A stretch of 64,000 bases of DNA from NCBI RefSeq assembly GCF_000756775.1, contig NZ_CCSF01000001.1, positions 124,001 through 188,000 on the forward strand. Reading direction: 5' to 3'. The notes under the pieces are model-generated. The model saw only the letters and a list, made by a program, of their open reading frames with translations. It made no database searches and was not told the DNA's origin. This stretch comes from Pseudomonas saudiphocaensis (GTDB taxonomy: Bacteria; Pseudomonadota; Gammaproteobacteria; Pseudomonadales; Pseudomonadaceae). This document shows positions 27,287 to 36,063 of the stretch, piece after piece (positions within the stretch are counted from its first letter, which is position 1; every line of letters starts with the position of its first letter). The position numbers and the translations under genes were made by a program.

Positions 27287-29407
27287 TTGAATCGCACGCA
27301 AATCTTCCAGATAGGCAATGGCGTGATGGGGGCCGGCCGAGGCAACCTCGGCGTGCCGCTGCTGCTGCTCGTGCTGCTCGGCATGATGATGCTGCCGGTG
27401 CCGCCGTTCCTCTTGGACGTGCTGTTTACCTTCAATATCGCACTGTCCATCGTCGTTCTGCTGGTCAGCGTCTATGCGTTGCGACCTCTAGACTTCGCCG
27501 TATTTCCAACCGTACTGCTTGTCGCCACCCTGCTGCGCCTGGCGCTGAACGTCGCCTCTACCCGAGTCGTGTTGATCCACGGTCATGAAGGAGGCAGCTC
27601 GGCTGGACATGTGATCGAAGCCTTCGGCAACGTGGTCATCGGCGGCAACTACGTCGTGGGTGTCGTGGTTTTCGCGATCCTGATGATCATCAACTTTGTT
27701 GTGGTGACCAAGGGCGCGGGGCGTATTTCAGAAGTGAGCGCGCGCTTCACCCTCGACGCCATGCCTGGCAAGCAGATGGCCATCGATGCCGACCTGAACT
27801 CAGGTTTGATCGATCAGGACGAAGCCAAGAAACGGCGTGTCGAGGTTTCATCGGAGGCTGACTTCTACGGTTCCATGGACGGTGCCAGCAAGTTCGTTCG
27901 CGGTGACGCCATCGCCGGTCTGCTGATTCTGTTTATCAATCTGCTGGGTGGCATGGGTATCGGCATGCTCCAGCATGGCCTGAGCTTTTCCGAAGCGGGA
28001 CAAATTTATGCCCTGCTGACCATCGGTGATGGCCTGGTGGCACAGATTCCATCACTGCTGCTGTCCACTGCTGCGGCCATTATGGTTACCCGCGTCACTA
28101 GCTCCGAAGACATGGGTCAGCAGATCAATCGGCAGATGTTCGCCTCACCCAAGGCGCTCGCTGTGTCCGCAGGGCTGATGATTGCCATGGGGCTGGTGCC
28201 GGGCATGCCGCATATGTCGTTTCTCGGGCTCGGTGGCGTCGCTGCGGGTGCCGCCTATTGGATCTGGCATCGCCAGAAACAGGTCAAGCAAAAGGCCGAG
28301 CAAGAGGTCAAGGCGCAGCAGGAACTGCTGCCGGCCCAGCGAGCGGCGGAAACCAGGGAGCTGGGCTGGGAAGACGTCACGCCCGTGGATATGGTCGGCC
28401 TGGAAGTCGGCTATCGTTTGATTCCACTGGTGGATCGCAATCAGGGCGGGCAGCTGTTGGCCAGAATCAAGGGGGTGCGCAAGAAGCTGTCCCAGGACCT
28501 GGGCTTTCTAATGCCGTCGGTACACATTCGCGACAACCTCGACCTGCTGCCCAATGCGTATCGACTGACGCTGATGGGCGTAAGCCTGGCCGAAGCCGAG
28601 GTTTATCCCGACCGCGAACTTGCAATCAATCCGGGCCAGGTGTTCGGGCCACTCAACGGCATCGCGGCCAAGGACCCGGCGTTCGGCCTGGAAGCCGTAT
28701 GGATCGAGGCCAGCCAGCGTGATCAGGCGCAATCGCTGGGCTATACGGTGGTGGATGCCAGCACCGTGATCGCTACTCATCTGAATCAGATCCTGCACAA
28801 GCATGCCCATGAACTGTTGGGGCATGAAGAAGTCCAGCAACTGATGCAGCTGCTGGCCAAGAGTTCTCCGAAGCTGGCCGAGGAACTGGTACCGGGGATG
28901 ATCTCCCTCTCGACCCTGCTCAAGGTGCTGCAGGCGCTGTTGCAGGAACAGGTGCCGGTGCGCGATATCCGCACCATTGCCGAGGCCATCGCCAACGTCG
29001 CGCCCAAGAGTCAAGATCCCGCCGCTATGGTGGCGGCGGTGCGTGTCGCGCTTTCCCGTGCAATCGTGCAAAACGTTGTGGGACTAGAGCCGCAGCTGCC
29101 TGTGATCACCCTGGAGCCCAGGTTGGAACAGATATTGCTCAATAGTTTGCAGAAGGCTGGACAGGGTGCCGATGACGGCATTCTTCTGGAGCCGGGAATG
29201 GCTGAAAAGCTGCAGCGGTCATTGGTTGATGCAGCACAGCGTCAGGAAATGTTGGGCAAACCGGCGATTCTGCTGGTGGCCGGTCCGGTTCGCGCGATGC
29301 TGTCGCGATTCGCCCGCCTGGCAGTGCCCAGCATTCATGTCCTGGCCTACCAGGAAATACCGGATAACAAGCAGGTCACCATCGTTGCGACGGTGGGTCA
29401 GAATTAA
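27287..29407 (+). CDS. flhA: Flagellar biosynthesis protein FlhA
   Basis: From TTG 27287 (GGGG six bases upstream) the protein has 706 residues, the usual length. The open frame runs up to 27203, but that segment overlaps the promoter and has no family similarity. About eight transmembrane helices fill the first 330 residues (LLLLVLLGMMMLPVPPFLLD, VASTRVVLIHGHEG, TKGAGRISEVSARFTLDAMP, GASKFVRGDAIAG). The C-terminal cytoplasmic ring domain binds chaperone-substrate complexes, including FliT-type. Confidence 0.96.
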   Translation: MNRTQIFQIGNGVMGAGRGNLGVPLLLLVLLGMMMLPVPPFLLDVLFTFNIALSIVVLLVSVYALRPLDFAVFPTVLLVATLLRLALNVASTRVVLIHGHEGGSSAGHVIEAFGNVVIGGNYVVGVVVFAILMIINFVVVTKGAGRISEVSARFTLDAMPGKQMAIDADLNSGLIDQDEAKKRRVEVSSEADFYGSMDGASKFVRGDAIAGLLILFINLLGGMGIGMLQHGLSFSEAGQIYALLTIGDGLVAQIPSLLLSTAAAIMVTRVTSSEDMGQQINRQMFASPKALAVSAGLMIAMGLVPGMPHMSFLGLGGVAAGAAYWIWHRQKQVKQKAEQEVKAQQELLPAQRAAETRELGWEDVTPVDMVGLEVGYRLIPLVDRNQGGQLLARIKGVRKKLSQDLGFLMPSVHIRDNLDLLPNAYRLTLMGVSLAEAEVYPDRELAINPGQVFGPLNGIAAKDPAFGLEAVWIEASQRDQAQSLGYTVVDASTVIATHLNQILHKHAHELLGHEEVQQLMQLLAKSSPKLAEELVPGMISLSTLLKVLQALLQEQVPVRDIRTIAEAIANVAPKSQDPAAMVAAVRVALSRAIVQNVVGLEPQLPVITLEPRLEQILLNSLQKAGQGADDGILLEPGMAEKLQRSLVDAAQRQEMLGKPAILLVAGPVRAMLSRFARLAVPSIHVLAYQEIPDNKQVTIVATVGQN

Positions 29408-29421
29408 CCGAGGGTACGACC

Positions 29422-30705
29422 ATGCAGGTCAAACGTTTCTTCGCAGCCGACATGCGCATCGCCATGAAGATGATTCGTGACGAACTGGGCGCCGATGCCG
29501 TGATTACGGGCAATCGCCGTGTCGCTGGCGGCGTCGAGTTGACCGCTATGCTCGATTATCCGATGGAACCGGTTGCATCCAGCCAGCCTAATGCGGCGCT
29601 CGAAGCAGAGCTGCGCAAGACCCAGGCGCGGATCGCTACGGCTCATGCCGAGCTGAGCTCACCCTCGCGGGTGCAGAGTGGCAGGGATCGTCAACTGCTT
29701 GACGAAAAGCCCCCTGCATTTGAACCGCCGGTGCCAGCGGCAACCACTACGGCTGCACTGGATTCCCGTGCAGTGGAAGCCATGCACAGCGAGTTGCAGG
29801 GTCTGCGCGAACTGATCGAAGTACAGCTGGGGTCGATTGCCTGGGGACAGGAGCAAAGTCGCCGTCCGCAGCAGGCCGGCCTCTGGCGACGTCTGCAGCG
29901 CATTGGCCTGCCGGCTGATCTGTCGCGAAGCCTGCTGGAGAAAGTGTCCACCGTTGCCGAACCGCGTCAGGCCTGGCGCATGCTGTTGGCGCACCTGGCG
30001 CAGTCGATCAAGGTCAGCAAGGTCGAGCCCCTGGAAGAGGGTGGTGTCATTGCCCTGGTCGGCCCGGCTGGCGCAGGCAAGACCACCACGCTGGCCAAGC
30101 TGGCGGCGCGCTATGTGCTCAAGCACGGGCCGCAGAGCATTGCCCTGGCAAGCATGGACAACTACCGTATCGGTGCTCAGGAGCAACTGAGAACCTTGGG
30201 GCGCATCCTCGATGTACCGGTCGTTCAGATTGACCCCAGCCAGCCCCTGGCCAAGACGCTGCAACCCCTGGCGCGCAAGCGCCTGATTCTAGTCGACACC
30301 GCCGGCCTGCCGGCAGGTGATGCGATGATGCGCATGCAGCTCGAAACCCTGGCCGATCGCGGCATCAAGTCAAAAAACTACCTGGTGCTGGCGGCAACCA
30401 GCCAGAGCCAGGTCTTGAAGGCGGCGTGGCATAACTATCGGCGTTGCGGACTGACCGGCTGCATCCTGACCAAGCTGGATGAGGCGGGCAGTCTGGGCGA
30501 CGTGCTTGGGCTAACGATTAGCCAGCATCTGCCGATAGCCTATCTGGCCGACGGGCCGCGTATACCTGATGACCTGCAGTTGCCACGCAGTCATCAACTG
30601 GTCAGTCGCGCGGTAAGCTTGCAACTAGAGGAGTCTCCCAGCGAGGAGGCCATGGCTGACCTGTTTACCGGGTTGTACAACGGATCATCACGGAAAGTCG
30701 GATGA
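29422..30705 (+). CDS. flhF: Flagellar SRP-type GTPase FlhF
   Basis: A 427-residue protein. The N-terminal MQVKRFFAADMRIAMKMIRD and a variable linker are followed by the SRP-like GTPase domain: G1 GPAGAGKTTTLAKLAARY near residue 214, DTAGLPAGDAMMRMQLE (G3), CILTKLDEAGSLGDVLGL (G4 and beyond). FlhF fixes the polar position of the flagellum, in balance with FleN encoded next. Its stop overlaps the start of a short ORF (ATGA). Confidence 0.96.
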   Translation: MQVKRFFAADMRIAMKMIRDELGADAVITGNRRVAGGVELTAMLDYPMEPVASSQPNAALEAELRKTQARIATAHAELSSPSRVQSGRDRQLLDEKPPAFEPPVPAATTTAALDSRAVEAMHSELQGLRELIEVQLGSIAWGQEQSRRPQQAGLWRRLQRIGLPADLSRSLLEKVSTVAEPRQAWRMLLAHLAQSIKVSKVEPLEEGGVIALVGPAGAGKTTTLAKLAARYVLKHGPQSIALASMDNYRIGAQEQLRTLGRILDVPVVQIDPSQPLAKTLQPLARKRLILVDTAGLPAGDAMMRMQLETLADRGIKSKNYLVLAATSQSQVLKAAWHNYRRCGLTGCILTKLDEAGSLGDVLGLTISQHLPIAYLADGPRIPDDLQLPRSHQLVSRAVSLQLEESPSEEAMADLFTGLYNGSSRKVG

Positions 30706-30794
30706 AGGCTTGGTTCCGTGAAGCAGACAATGAAGACGCGTTCCGGCTGAACGCATCGATGGCCTTGTGGCCCCAGCAAGATATAGGCGTGTGA
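30702..30794 (+). CDS. Possible 30-residue peptide between flhF and fleN
   Basis: ATG 30702 overlaps the flhF stop as ATGA, and its own stop (30792-30794) lies two bases before the fleN ATG. The 30-codon frame (start MKAWFREADNEDAFRLNAS, end WPQQDIGV) thus fills the gap between the two genes exactly. No family recognised. It may be only a translational-coupling leader for fleN, or chance. Confidence 0.35.
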   Translation: MKAWFREADNEDAFRLNASMALWPQQDIGV

Positions 30795-30796
30795 AG

Positions 30797-31624
30797 ATGG
30801 GTACTCATCCCGTACAGGTGATTGCGGTGACTGGCGGCAAGGGCGGCGTCGGCAAGACCAACGTATCGGTCAATCTGGCGTTGGCGCTGGCTGAACTCGG
30901 TCGTAGGGTAGTGCTGCTCGACGCCGACCTTGGCTTGGCCAATGTCGATGTCTTGCTGGGCCTGACTACCAAACGCACCTTGGCCGACGTCATCGCCGGT
31001 GAGTGCGATCTGCGAGATGTGCTGATCCAGGGGCCGGGCGGCATTCGTATCGTGCCTGCGGCCTCCGGTACCCAGAGCATGGTGCAGCTGTCCAGCCTGC
31101 AGCACTCGGGTTTGATTCAGGCGTTCAGTGATATCGGCGATGACATCGATGTACTGATCATCGACACCGCTGCCGGGATCGGCGACGGCGTGGTGAGCTT
31201 TGTCCGTGCCGCCCAGGAAGTGCTGTTGGTGGTAACGGATGAGCCGACCTCCATCACCGATGCCTACGCCCTGATCAAACTGCTTAATCGCGACTATGGC
31301 ATCAGCCGCTTCCGCGTGCTGGCCAACATGGCGCATACCCCGCAGGAAGGACGCAACCTGTTTGCCAAGCTGGCCAAGGTTACCGAGCGCTTCCTCGATG
31401 TGGCATTGCAGTATGTGGGAGCGGTGCCCTACGACGAATCTGTGCGCAAGGCCGTCCAGAAACAGCGTGCCGTATACGAAGCGTACCCGCGGGCCAAGTC
31501 CTCGCTGGCGTTCAAGGCCATCGCTCAGAAGGTGGATACCTGGCCGCTGCCGGCAACCCCGCGCGGCCATCTGGAGTTCTTTGTGGAGCGCCTTATCAGG
31601 CCTGCCGCAGACACTCACGAATGA
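30797..31624 (+). CDS. fleN: Flagellar number regulator FleN (FlhG-like MinD ATPase)
   Basis: A 275-residue protein from ATG 30797; a GTG six bases earlier is possible. Deviant Walker A GGKGGVGKTNVS at residues 13-24, LLDADLGLANVDVLLGL, IDTAAGIGDGVVSFVRAAQE (switch II region) and LANMAHTPQEGRNLFAKL mark the FleN/FlhG family. It antagonises FleQ and keeps flagellar number at one. It lacks an obvious C-terminal MinD membrane helix of strong hydrophobicity. Overlaps fliA by four bases. Confidence 0.96.
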   Translation: MGTHPVQVIAVTGGKGGVGKTNVSVNLALALAELGRRVVLLDADLGLANVDVLLGLTTKRTLADVIAGECDLRDVLIQGPGGIRIVPAASGTQSMVQLSSLQHSGLIQAFSDIGDDIDVLIIDTAAGIGDGVVSFVRAAQEVLLVVTDEPTSITDAYALIKLLNRDYGISRFRVLANMAHTPQEGRNLFAKLAKVTERFLDVALQYVGAVPYDESVRKAVQKQRAVYEAYPRAKSSLAFKAIAQKVDTWPLPATPRGHLEFFVERLIRPAADTHE

Positions 31625-32367
31625 CAGTGGCTGGATTGGGTATGTATTACAGCAAGGCTCAGGCAAAAGACTCTCAGTACCAGCTCATCGACCAGTACGC
31701 ACCCTTGGTCAAGCGCATCGCCTACCACCTGCTGGCGCGCTTGCCGGCCAGTGTGCAGGTCGATGATCTGCTGCAGGCGGGCATGATCGGGCTGCTCGAG
31801 GCATCGAAGAAATACGACGCCGGAAAAGGCGCCAGCTTCGAGACCTACGCCGGTATTCGTATTCGTGGTGCCATGCTTGATGAGGTGCGCAAAGGAGACT
31901 GGGCGCCGCGCTCGGTACACCGCAATTCGCGCATGGTCAGCGAGGCGATCCGGGCCATCGAGGCGAAAACCGGCCGCGACGCTAAAGATCATGAGGTTGC
32001 GGCCGAACTTGAATTGAGTCTGGACGAGTACTACGGCATTCTGGGCGACACTCTGGGCAGCCGTTTGTTCAGTTTTGACGATCTGCTTCAAGAGGGTGAA
32101 CACGGAGAGTTTGGCGAGGATGCCGCCAGCGCACATCCCGAGCCGTTCCGTGATCTCGAAGACGAGCGTTTTCAGCAGGCCCTGGCGGAGGCCATCAGCA
32201 ACCTGCCGGAACGTGAAAAGCTGGTGCTTTCGCTGTACTACGACGAAGAGCTGAACTTGAAGGAAATCGGCCAGGTTCTGGGCGTCAGTGAATCGCGGGT
32301 GAGTCAGCTGCATAGCCAGTGTGCGGCACGTCTGCGTGCTCGCCTGGGAGAGTGGCGCGCGCAGTAA
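31621..32367 (+). CDS. fliA: Sigma factor 28 (FliA/RpoF)
   Basis: A 248-residue sigma-70 family factor. Region 2: YAPLVKRIAYHLLARLPASV, DDLLQAGMIGLLEASKKYD, ASFETYAGIRIRGAMLDEVR. Region 3-4: LEAKTGRDAKDHEV-like helix and DEELNLKEIGQVLGVSESRV. It directs RNA polymerase to late flagellar promoters with GCCGATA -10 boxes; two such sites are seen in this window, before the CheW-like gene and before fliT. It ends the flhA-flhF-fleN-fliA transcript. Confidence 0.97.
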   Translation: MTVAGLGMYYSKAQAKDSQYQLIDQYAPLVKRIAYHLLARLPASVQVDDLLQAGMIGLLEASKKYDAGKGASFETYAGIRIRGAMLDEVRKGDWAPRSVHRNSRMVSEAIRAIEAKTGRDAKDHEVAAELELSLDEYYGILGDTLGSRLFSFDDLLQEGEHGEFGEDAASAHPEPFRDLEDERFQQALAEAISNLPEREKLVLSLYYDEELNLKEIGQVLGVSESRVSQLHSQCAARLRARLGEWRAQ

Positions 32368-32502
32368 GGTCGACTGCGAAAATTACTCGAGGCGGCTTTT
32401 ACAGGGCGCTTCTGATAGGTGGGGCAGTCAACGCAAGGAAGCAACAGTCGAGAAACGCAGCGCATCAGGCGCCGTTTACGAGTTGTAGATGAGCTTTTGA
32501 TC

Positions 32503-32528
32503 GGGCTCGCGCACGAGCTTGTTTTTTT
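32503..32528 (+). terminator. Terminator-like hairpin between fliA and cheY
   Basis: GCTCG (32505-32509) pairs with CGAGC (32514-32518), extendable by two G-U pairs, followed by TTG and seven T. The 272-base gap fliA-cheY holds no gene; no convincing promoter was found in it. Confidence 0.6.
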
Positions 32529-32639
32529 AACGCAGCGATGACGACGCAGGTAGTTTACAGACGTCCTACAGGCTTTATCGATGAAGCCCGCCGCAAGCCA
32601 TGAGCAGGGCTAGGGATTTCGAGATTTACGGAGGTTTAC

Positions 32640-33026
32640 TTGGACAAGAATATGAAAATCCTCATCGTTGACGACTTCTCGACGATGAGACGGATCATCA
32701 AGAACCTCTTGCGCGATCTGGGCTTCACCAACACTGCCGAAGCAGACGACGGTACCACCGCGTTGCCGATGCTCAAGAGCGGCAGTTTCGATTTCCTCGT
32801 GACCGACTGGAACATGCCCGGTATGAGCGGCATCGACCTGTTGCGCCATGTGCGCGCCGATGAACGCCTCAAGCATCTGCCGGTGCTGATGGTGACCGCC
32901 GAAGCCAAACGTGACCAGATCATCGAGGCTGCACAGGCCGGGGTGAACGGCTATGTGGTCAAGCCATTCACTGCTCAGGTGCTCAAGGAGAAGATCGAGA
33001 AGATCTTCGAGCGCGTCAACGGCTGA
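32640..33026 (+). CDS. cheY: Chemotaxis response regulator CheY
   Basis: A 128-residue receiver domain from TTG 32640, which has GGAGG five bases upstream. An ATG at 32652 would give the usual 124-residue form but lies far from that ribosome site. Asp pair at [14 protein letters not shown], phospho-acceptor D in [10 protein letters not shown] (D56), Thr/Ser in VLMVTAEA and Lys in GYVVKPFT are all present. CheY-P binds FliM and is dephosphorylated by CheZ, encoded next. Confidence 0.97.
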   Translation: MDKNMKILIVDDFSTMRRIIKNLLRDLGFTNTAEADDGTTALPMLKSGSFDFLVTDWNMPGMSGIDLLRHVRADERLKHLPVLMVTAEAKRDQIIEAAQAGVNGYVVKPFTAQVLKEKIEKIFERVNG

Positions 33027-33046
33027 AGCAGCGTCGCGAGGGGACT

Positions 33047-33841
33047 ATGTCACAAGCAGATCAAAGTCTTGTGGAGTTCGAAGTAACTCTGCGAGCACGT
33101 GTGCCTCAGCTGCTCGAAAGTCTGCAGCAGGGCCGGCTCGACGAGACGGCGCAGCTGCTCAATGAGCTCAACCAGATTCGCAACAACAACCTCTATCAGG
33201 AGGTTGGCAAGCTCACACGCGAACTGCATAACGCCATCGTCAAGCTCGAGATGGATACCAGCGCCACCGGCGGCGATCCATCGCCCATTACCGATGCGAC
33301 CGATCGTCTTTCCTACGTGGTGGCGATGACCGAAAAGGCCGCCAACCGCACCATGGACCTGGTGGAAGAATCGACGCCGCTGGTCAACTACGTCAGCTAC
33401 GAAGCCCAGAGCCTGACGGCCGACTGGCAGCGCTTCATGCGCCGCGACATGAATGCCGACGAGTTCCGCGAGCTGGTTCGAAGGGTCGACACGTTTCTCC
33501 AGCGCGCCATGAACGATGGTAGCCAGCTATCGCAAAATCTCAGCGAAATCATGCTGGCTCAGGATTTCCAGGACCTTACCGGACAAGTGATCAAGCGGGT
33601 CACACGGCTGGTCAGCGAGCTTGAAAGCAACCTGCTGAACCTGGTGCTGATGGCCGGTCAGGTCGATCGCATGGCAGGCATCCGGCACGACTGCGAAGCA
33701 ATGCGCGCAGAGCAAGAGCGAAAAAGACGAGAAAAAGAATCTTCCAACGGTGAAGGTCCGCAGATGCATGCCGATATACGAGAGGATGTCGTGTCCGGTC
33801 AGGATGATGTCGACGACCTGCTTTCGAGCTTGGGCTTTTAG
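33047..33841 (+). CDS. cheZ: Protein phosphatase CheZ
   Basis: A 264-residue mostly helical protein. The catalytic helix with LAQDFQDLTGQVIKRV carries the conserved Asp/Gln pair. The extreme C-terminus DDVDDLLSSLGF is the CheY-P tethering peptide, similar to that of E. coli. It removes the phosphate from CheY-P. A charged linker (KRRREKESSNGEG-like) joins the core to the tether. Confidence 0.96.
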   Translation: MSQADQSLVEFEVTLRARVPQLLESLQQGRLDETAQLLNELNQIRNNNLYQEVGKLTRELHNAIVKLEMDTSATGGDPSPITDATDRLSYVVAMTEKAANRTMDLVEESTPLVNYVSYEAQSLTADWQRFMRRDMNADEFRELVRRVDTFLQRAMNDGSQLSQNLSEIMLAQDFQDLTGQVIKRVTRLVSELESNLLNLVLMAGQVDRMAGIRHDCEAMRAEQERKRREKESSNGEGPQMHADIREDVVSGQDDVDDLLSSLGF

Positions 33842-33852
33842 GGGATGTGAAT

Positions 33853-36015
33853 ATGAGCTTCGACGCCGATGAAGAAATCCTCCAGGACTTCCTGGTAGAG
33901 GCCGGCGAGATTCTCGAACTATTGTCAGAGCAGCTGGTGGAGCTGGAAAGCAGCCCGGATGACAGTGCCTTGCTCAATGCGATTTTTCGCGGCTTTCACA
34001 CGGTAAAAGGCGGTGCCGGATTCCTCCAGCTGCATGAGCTGGTCGAATGCTGCCACGTTGCCGAAAACGTTTTCGACATCCTGCGCAAGGGCGAGCGCCG
34101 GGTTGAGCCGGAACTGATGGACGTCGTGCTGCAGGCACTGGACGCCGTCAATGCCATGTTCAGCCAGGTGCGCGAGCGCAGCGAAGTCACTCCGGCATCG
34201 CCCGAGCTGCTGGCTGCCCTGGCCCGGCTTGCCGAGCCGGACACGCTGGATACTCCGGCAGCAGAGCCTGCTCCGGCCGAGCCGGAGCCTGAAGTGACGA
34301 CTGCCGATCATGAGTTCGAGCAGCTGCTCGGGGCGCTGGGCGGTTCGGCTGCTGTCGATGCGCCTGCCGCCGATTCCGGTGCGGCGAGCGATGAAATCAC
34401 CGATGCCGAATTCGAGGCCCTGCTCGATCAGCTGCATGGTGAAGGGCAGTTCAAGGTCGACTCCGGTGCTGCGCAACATGCGTCTGCAGCCAAGGCTCCA
34501 GAGGCGCCGGTTAGCGACGAAATCACCGATGAAGAGTTCGAGGCTCTGCTCGACCAGCTGCACGGCAAGGGCCAGTTTAGCGAGGCGCCTGCCGCTGTGT
34601 CTGAACAGGCCAGCGTAGATACGCCGGTCGCTGCCGCTGAGGCTGCTGGTGATGAAATCACCGATGATGAATTTGAAGCCCTGCTCGATCAATTGCATGG
34701 CAAGGGCAAGTTCGAAGCAGAAGCAGTAGCGCCTGCGTCAAAGCCTGAGCTTAAGCCTGAACCGACCAAGCCAAGTGCGGCACCGGCAAAGGCGGCTGCA
34801 GCGAAACCGGTTGCCGCACCTGCCAAGGCAGCTGCCGCGGCCAGCGAAGCCGAAACCACAGTGCGTGTCGACACTGCGCGGCTCGACGAGATCATGAACA
34901 TGGTCGGCGAGCTGGTGCTGGTGCGTAACCGGCTGGTGCGCCTGGGTGCCGACAGCGGCGACGAGGCCATGTCCAAGGCTGTAGCCAACCTTGACGTGGT
35001 CACTGGCGACCTGCAAAGCGCGGTGATGAAAACGCGCATGCAGCCGATCAAGAAGGCATTCGGTCGTTTCCCACGCTTGATTCGCGATATGGCGCGCAAC
35101 CTGAAGAAGGAAATCAACCTTGAGCTGATCGGTGAAGAAACCGATCTGGACAAGAACCTCGTCGAGGCACTGGCCGATCCGCTGGTGCACCTGGTGCGCA
35201 ACGCGGTGGATCACGGTATCGAAATGCCGGATGAGCGTGAGGCCGCCGGCAAGCCGCGCGCCGGCAAGGTGGTTTTGTCCGCCGAGCAGGAGGGCGATCA
35301 CATCCTGCTGGTCATCAGCGATGACGGCAAGGGGATGGATGCCAATGTCCTGCGCGCCAAGGCGGTCGAGAAAGGCATGCTGGACAAGGATGCGGCCGAG
35401 CGCCTGAGTGAGCTTGAGTGCTACAACCTGATCTTCGCGGCGGGCTTTTCGACCAAGACGGAAATTTCCGACGTGTCCGGCCGTGGCGTCGGCATGGACG
35501 TGGTCAAGACCAAGATTTCCCAGCTCAACGGCACGGTCAATGTCTTTTCCACCAAGGGCCAGGGCTCGCGTGTCGTGATCAAGGTGCCGCTGACGCTGGC
35601 GATCATGCCGACCCTGATGGTGATGCTGGGTAATCAGGCATTCGCGTTCCCGCTGGTCAACGTCAACGAGATTTTCCACCTCGATCTGTCCCATACCAAC
35701 GTTGTTGATGGCCAGGAAGTGGTGATCGTGCGCGACAAGGCGTTGCCGCTGTTCTACCTCAAGCGCTGGCTTGTGCCAGACGCGAAGCAGGAGGAGCAGC
35801 GTGAAGGGCATGTGGTGATCCTGAGTGTCGGCAACCAGACCATCGGCTTCGTCGTCGATCAGCTGGTGGGGCAGGAAGAAGTGGTGATCAAGCCTCTGGG
35901 CAAAATGCTGCAGGGCACGCCAGGCATGTCCGGTGCGACCATCACTGGCGATGGTCGGATAGCCCTGATCCTTGATGTGCCGAGCATGCTCAAGCGTTAC
36001 GCACGCAGGATCTGA
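33853..36015 (+). CDS. cheA: Chemotaxis histidine kinase CheA
   Basis: A 720-residue protein from ATG 33853 (GGGGA seven bases upstream; GTG 33847 is too close to it). P1 Hpt domain with phospho-acceptor H49 in FRGFHTVKGGAGF. Residues about 150-335 are a Pro/Ala-rich linker holding three near-identical 21-residue repeats and a degenerate fourth, with no recognisable E. coli-like P2 domain. P3 dimerisation (TARLDEIMNMVGELVLVRNR), P4 kinase (HLVRNAVDHGIEMPDER, DDGKGMD, GRGVGMDVVK) and P5 CheW-like domain follow. It phosphorylates CheY and CheB. Confidence 0.97.
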   Translation: MSFDADEEILQDFLVEAGEILELLSEQLVELESSPDDSALLNAIFRGFHTVKGGAGFLQLHELVECCHVAENVFDILRKGERRVEPELMDVVLQALDAVNAMFSQVRERSEVTPASPELLAALARLAEPDTLDTPAAEPAPAEPEPEVTTADHEFEQLLGALGGSAAVDAPAADSGAASDEITDAEFEALLDQLHGEGQFKVDSGAAQHASAAKAPEAPVSDEITDEEFEALLDQLHGKGQFSEAPAAVSEQASVDTPVAAAEAAGDEITDDEFEALLDQLHGKGKFEAEAVAPASKPELKPEPTKPSAAPAKAAAAKPVAAPAKAAAAASEAETTVRVDTARLDEIMNMVGELVLVRNRLVRLGADSGDEAMSKAVANLDVVTGDLQSAVMKTRMQPIKKAFGRFPRLIRDMARNLKKEINLELIGEETDLDKNLVEALADPLVHLVRNAVDHGIEMPDEREAAGKPRAGKVVLSAEQEGDHILLVISDDGKGMDANVLRAKAVEKGMLDKDAAERLSELECYNLIFAAGFSTKTEISDVSGRGVGMDVVKTKISQLNGTVNVFSTKGQGSRVVIKVPLTLAIMPTLMVMLGNQAFAFPLVNVNEIFHLDLSHTNVVDGQEVVIVRDKALPLFYLKRWLVPDAKQEEQREGHVVILSVGNQTIGFVVDQLVGQEEVVIKPLGKMLQGTPGMSGATITGDGRIALILDVPSMLKRYARRI
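34390..34713 (+). repeat. Three 63-base coding repeats in the cheA linker
   Basis: Repeats at 34390-34452, 34516-34578 and 34651-34713 encode residues 180-200, 222-242 and 267-287 of CheA. Shared core: DEITD-(A/E/D)-EFEALLDQLHG. Spacing 126 and 135 bases start to start. A degenerate copy (DHEFEQLLGALGG) starts at 34306. Confidence 0.9.
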
Positions 36016-36063
36016 TCAGTTGGGCGGCGCTTCCCGAGGATGCGCCGCCGCTAGGAGTGTTTT

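Noticed and set aside
32425-32440. GG-N10-GC arrangement upstream of cheY
   Set aside because: TGGGGCA...ACGCA keeps the spacing only; the other -24/-12 bases do not match, and it lies before the terminator hairpin.
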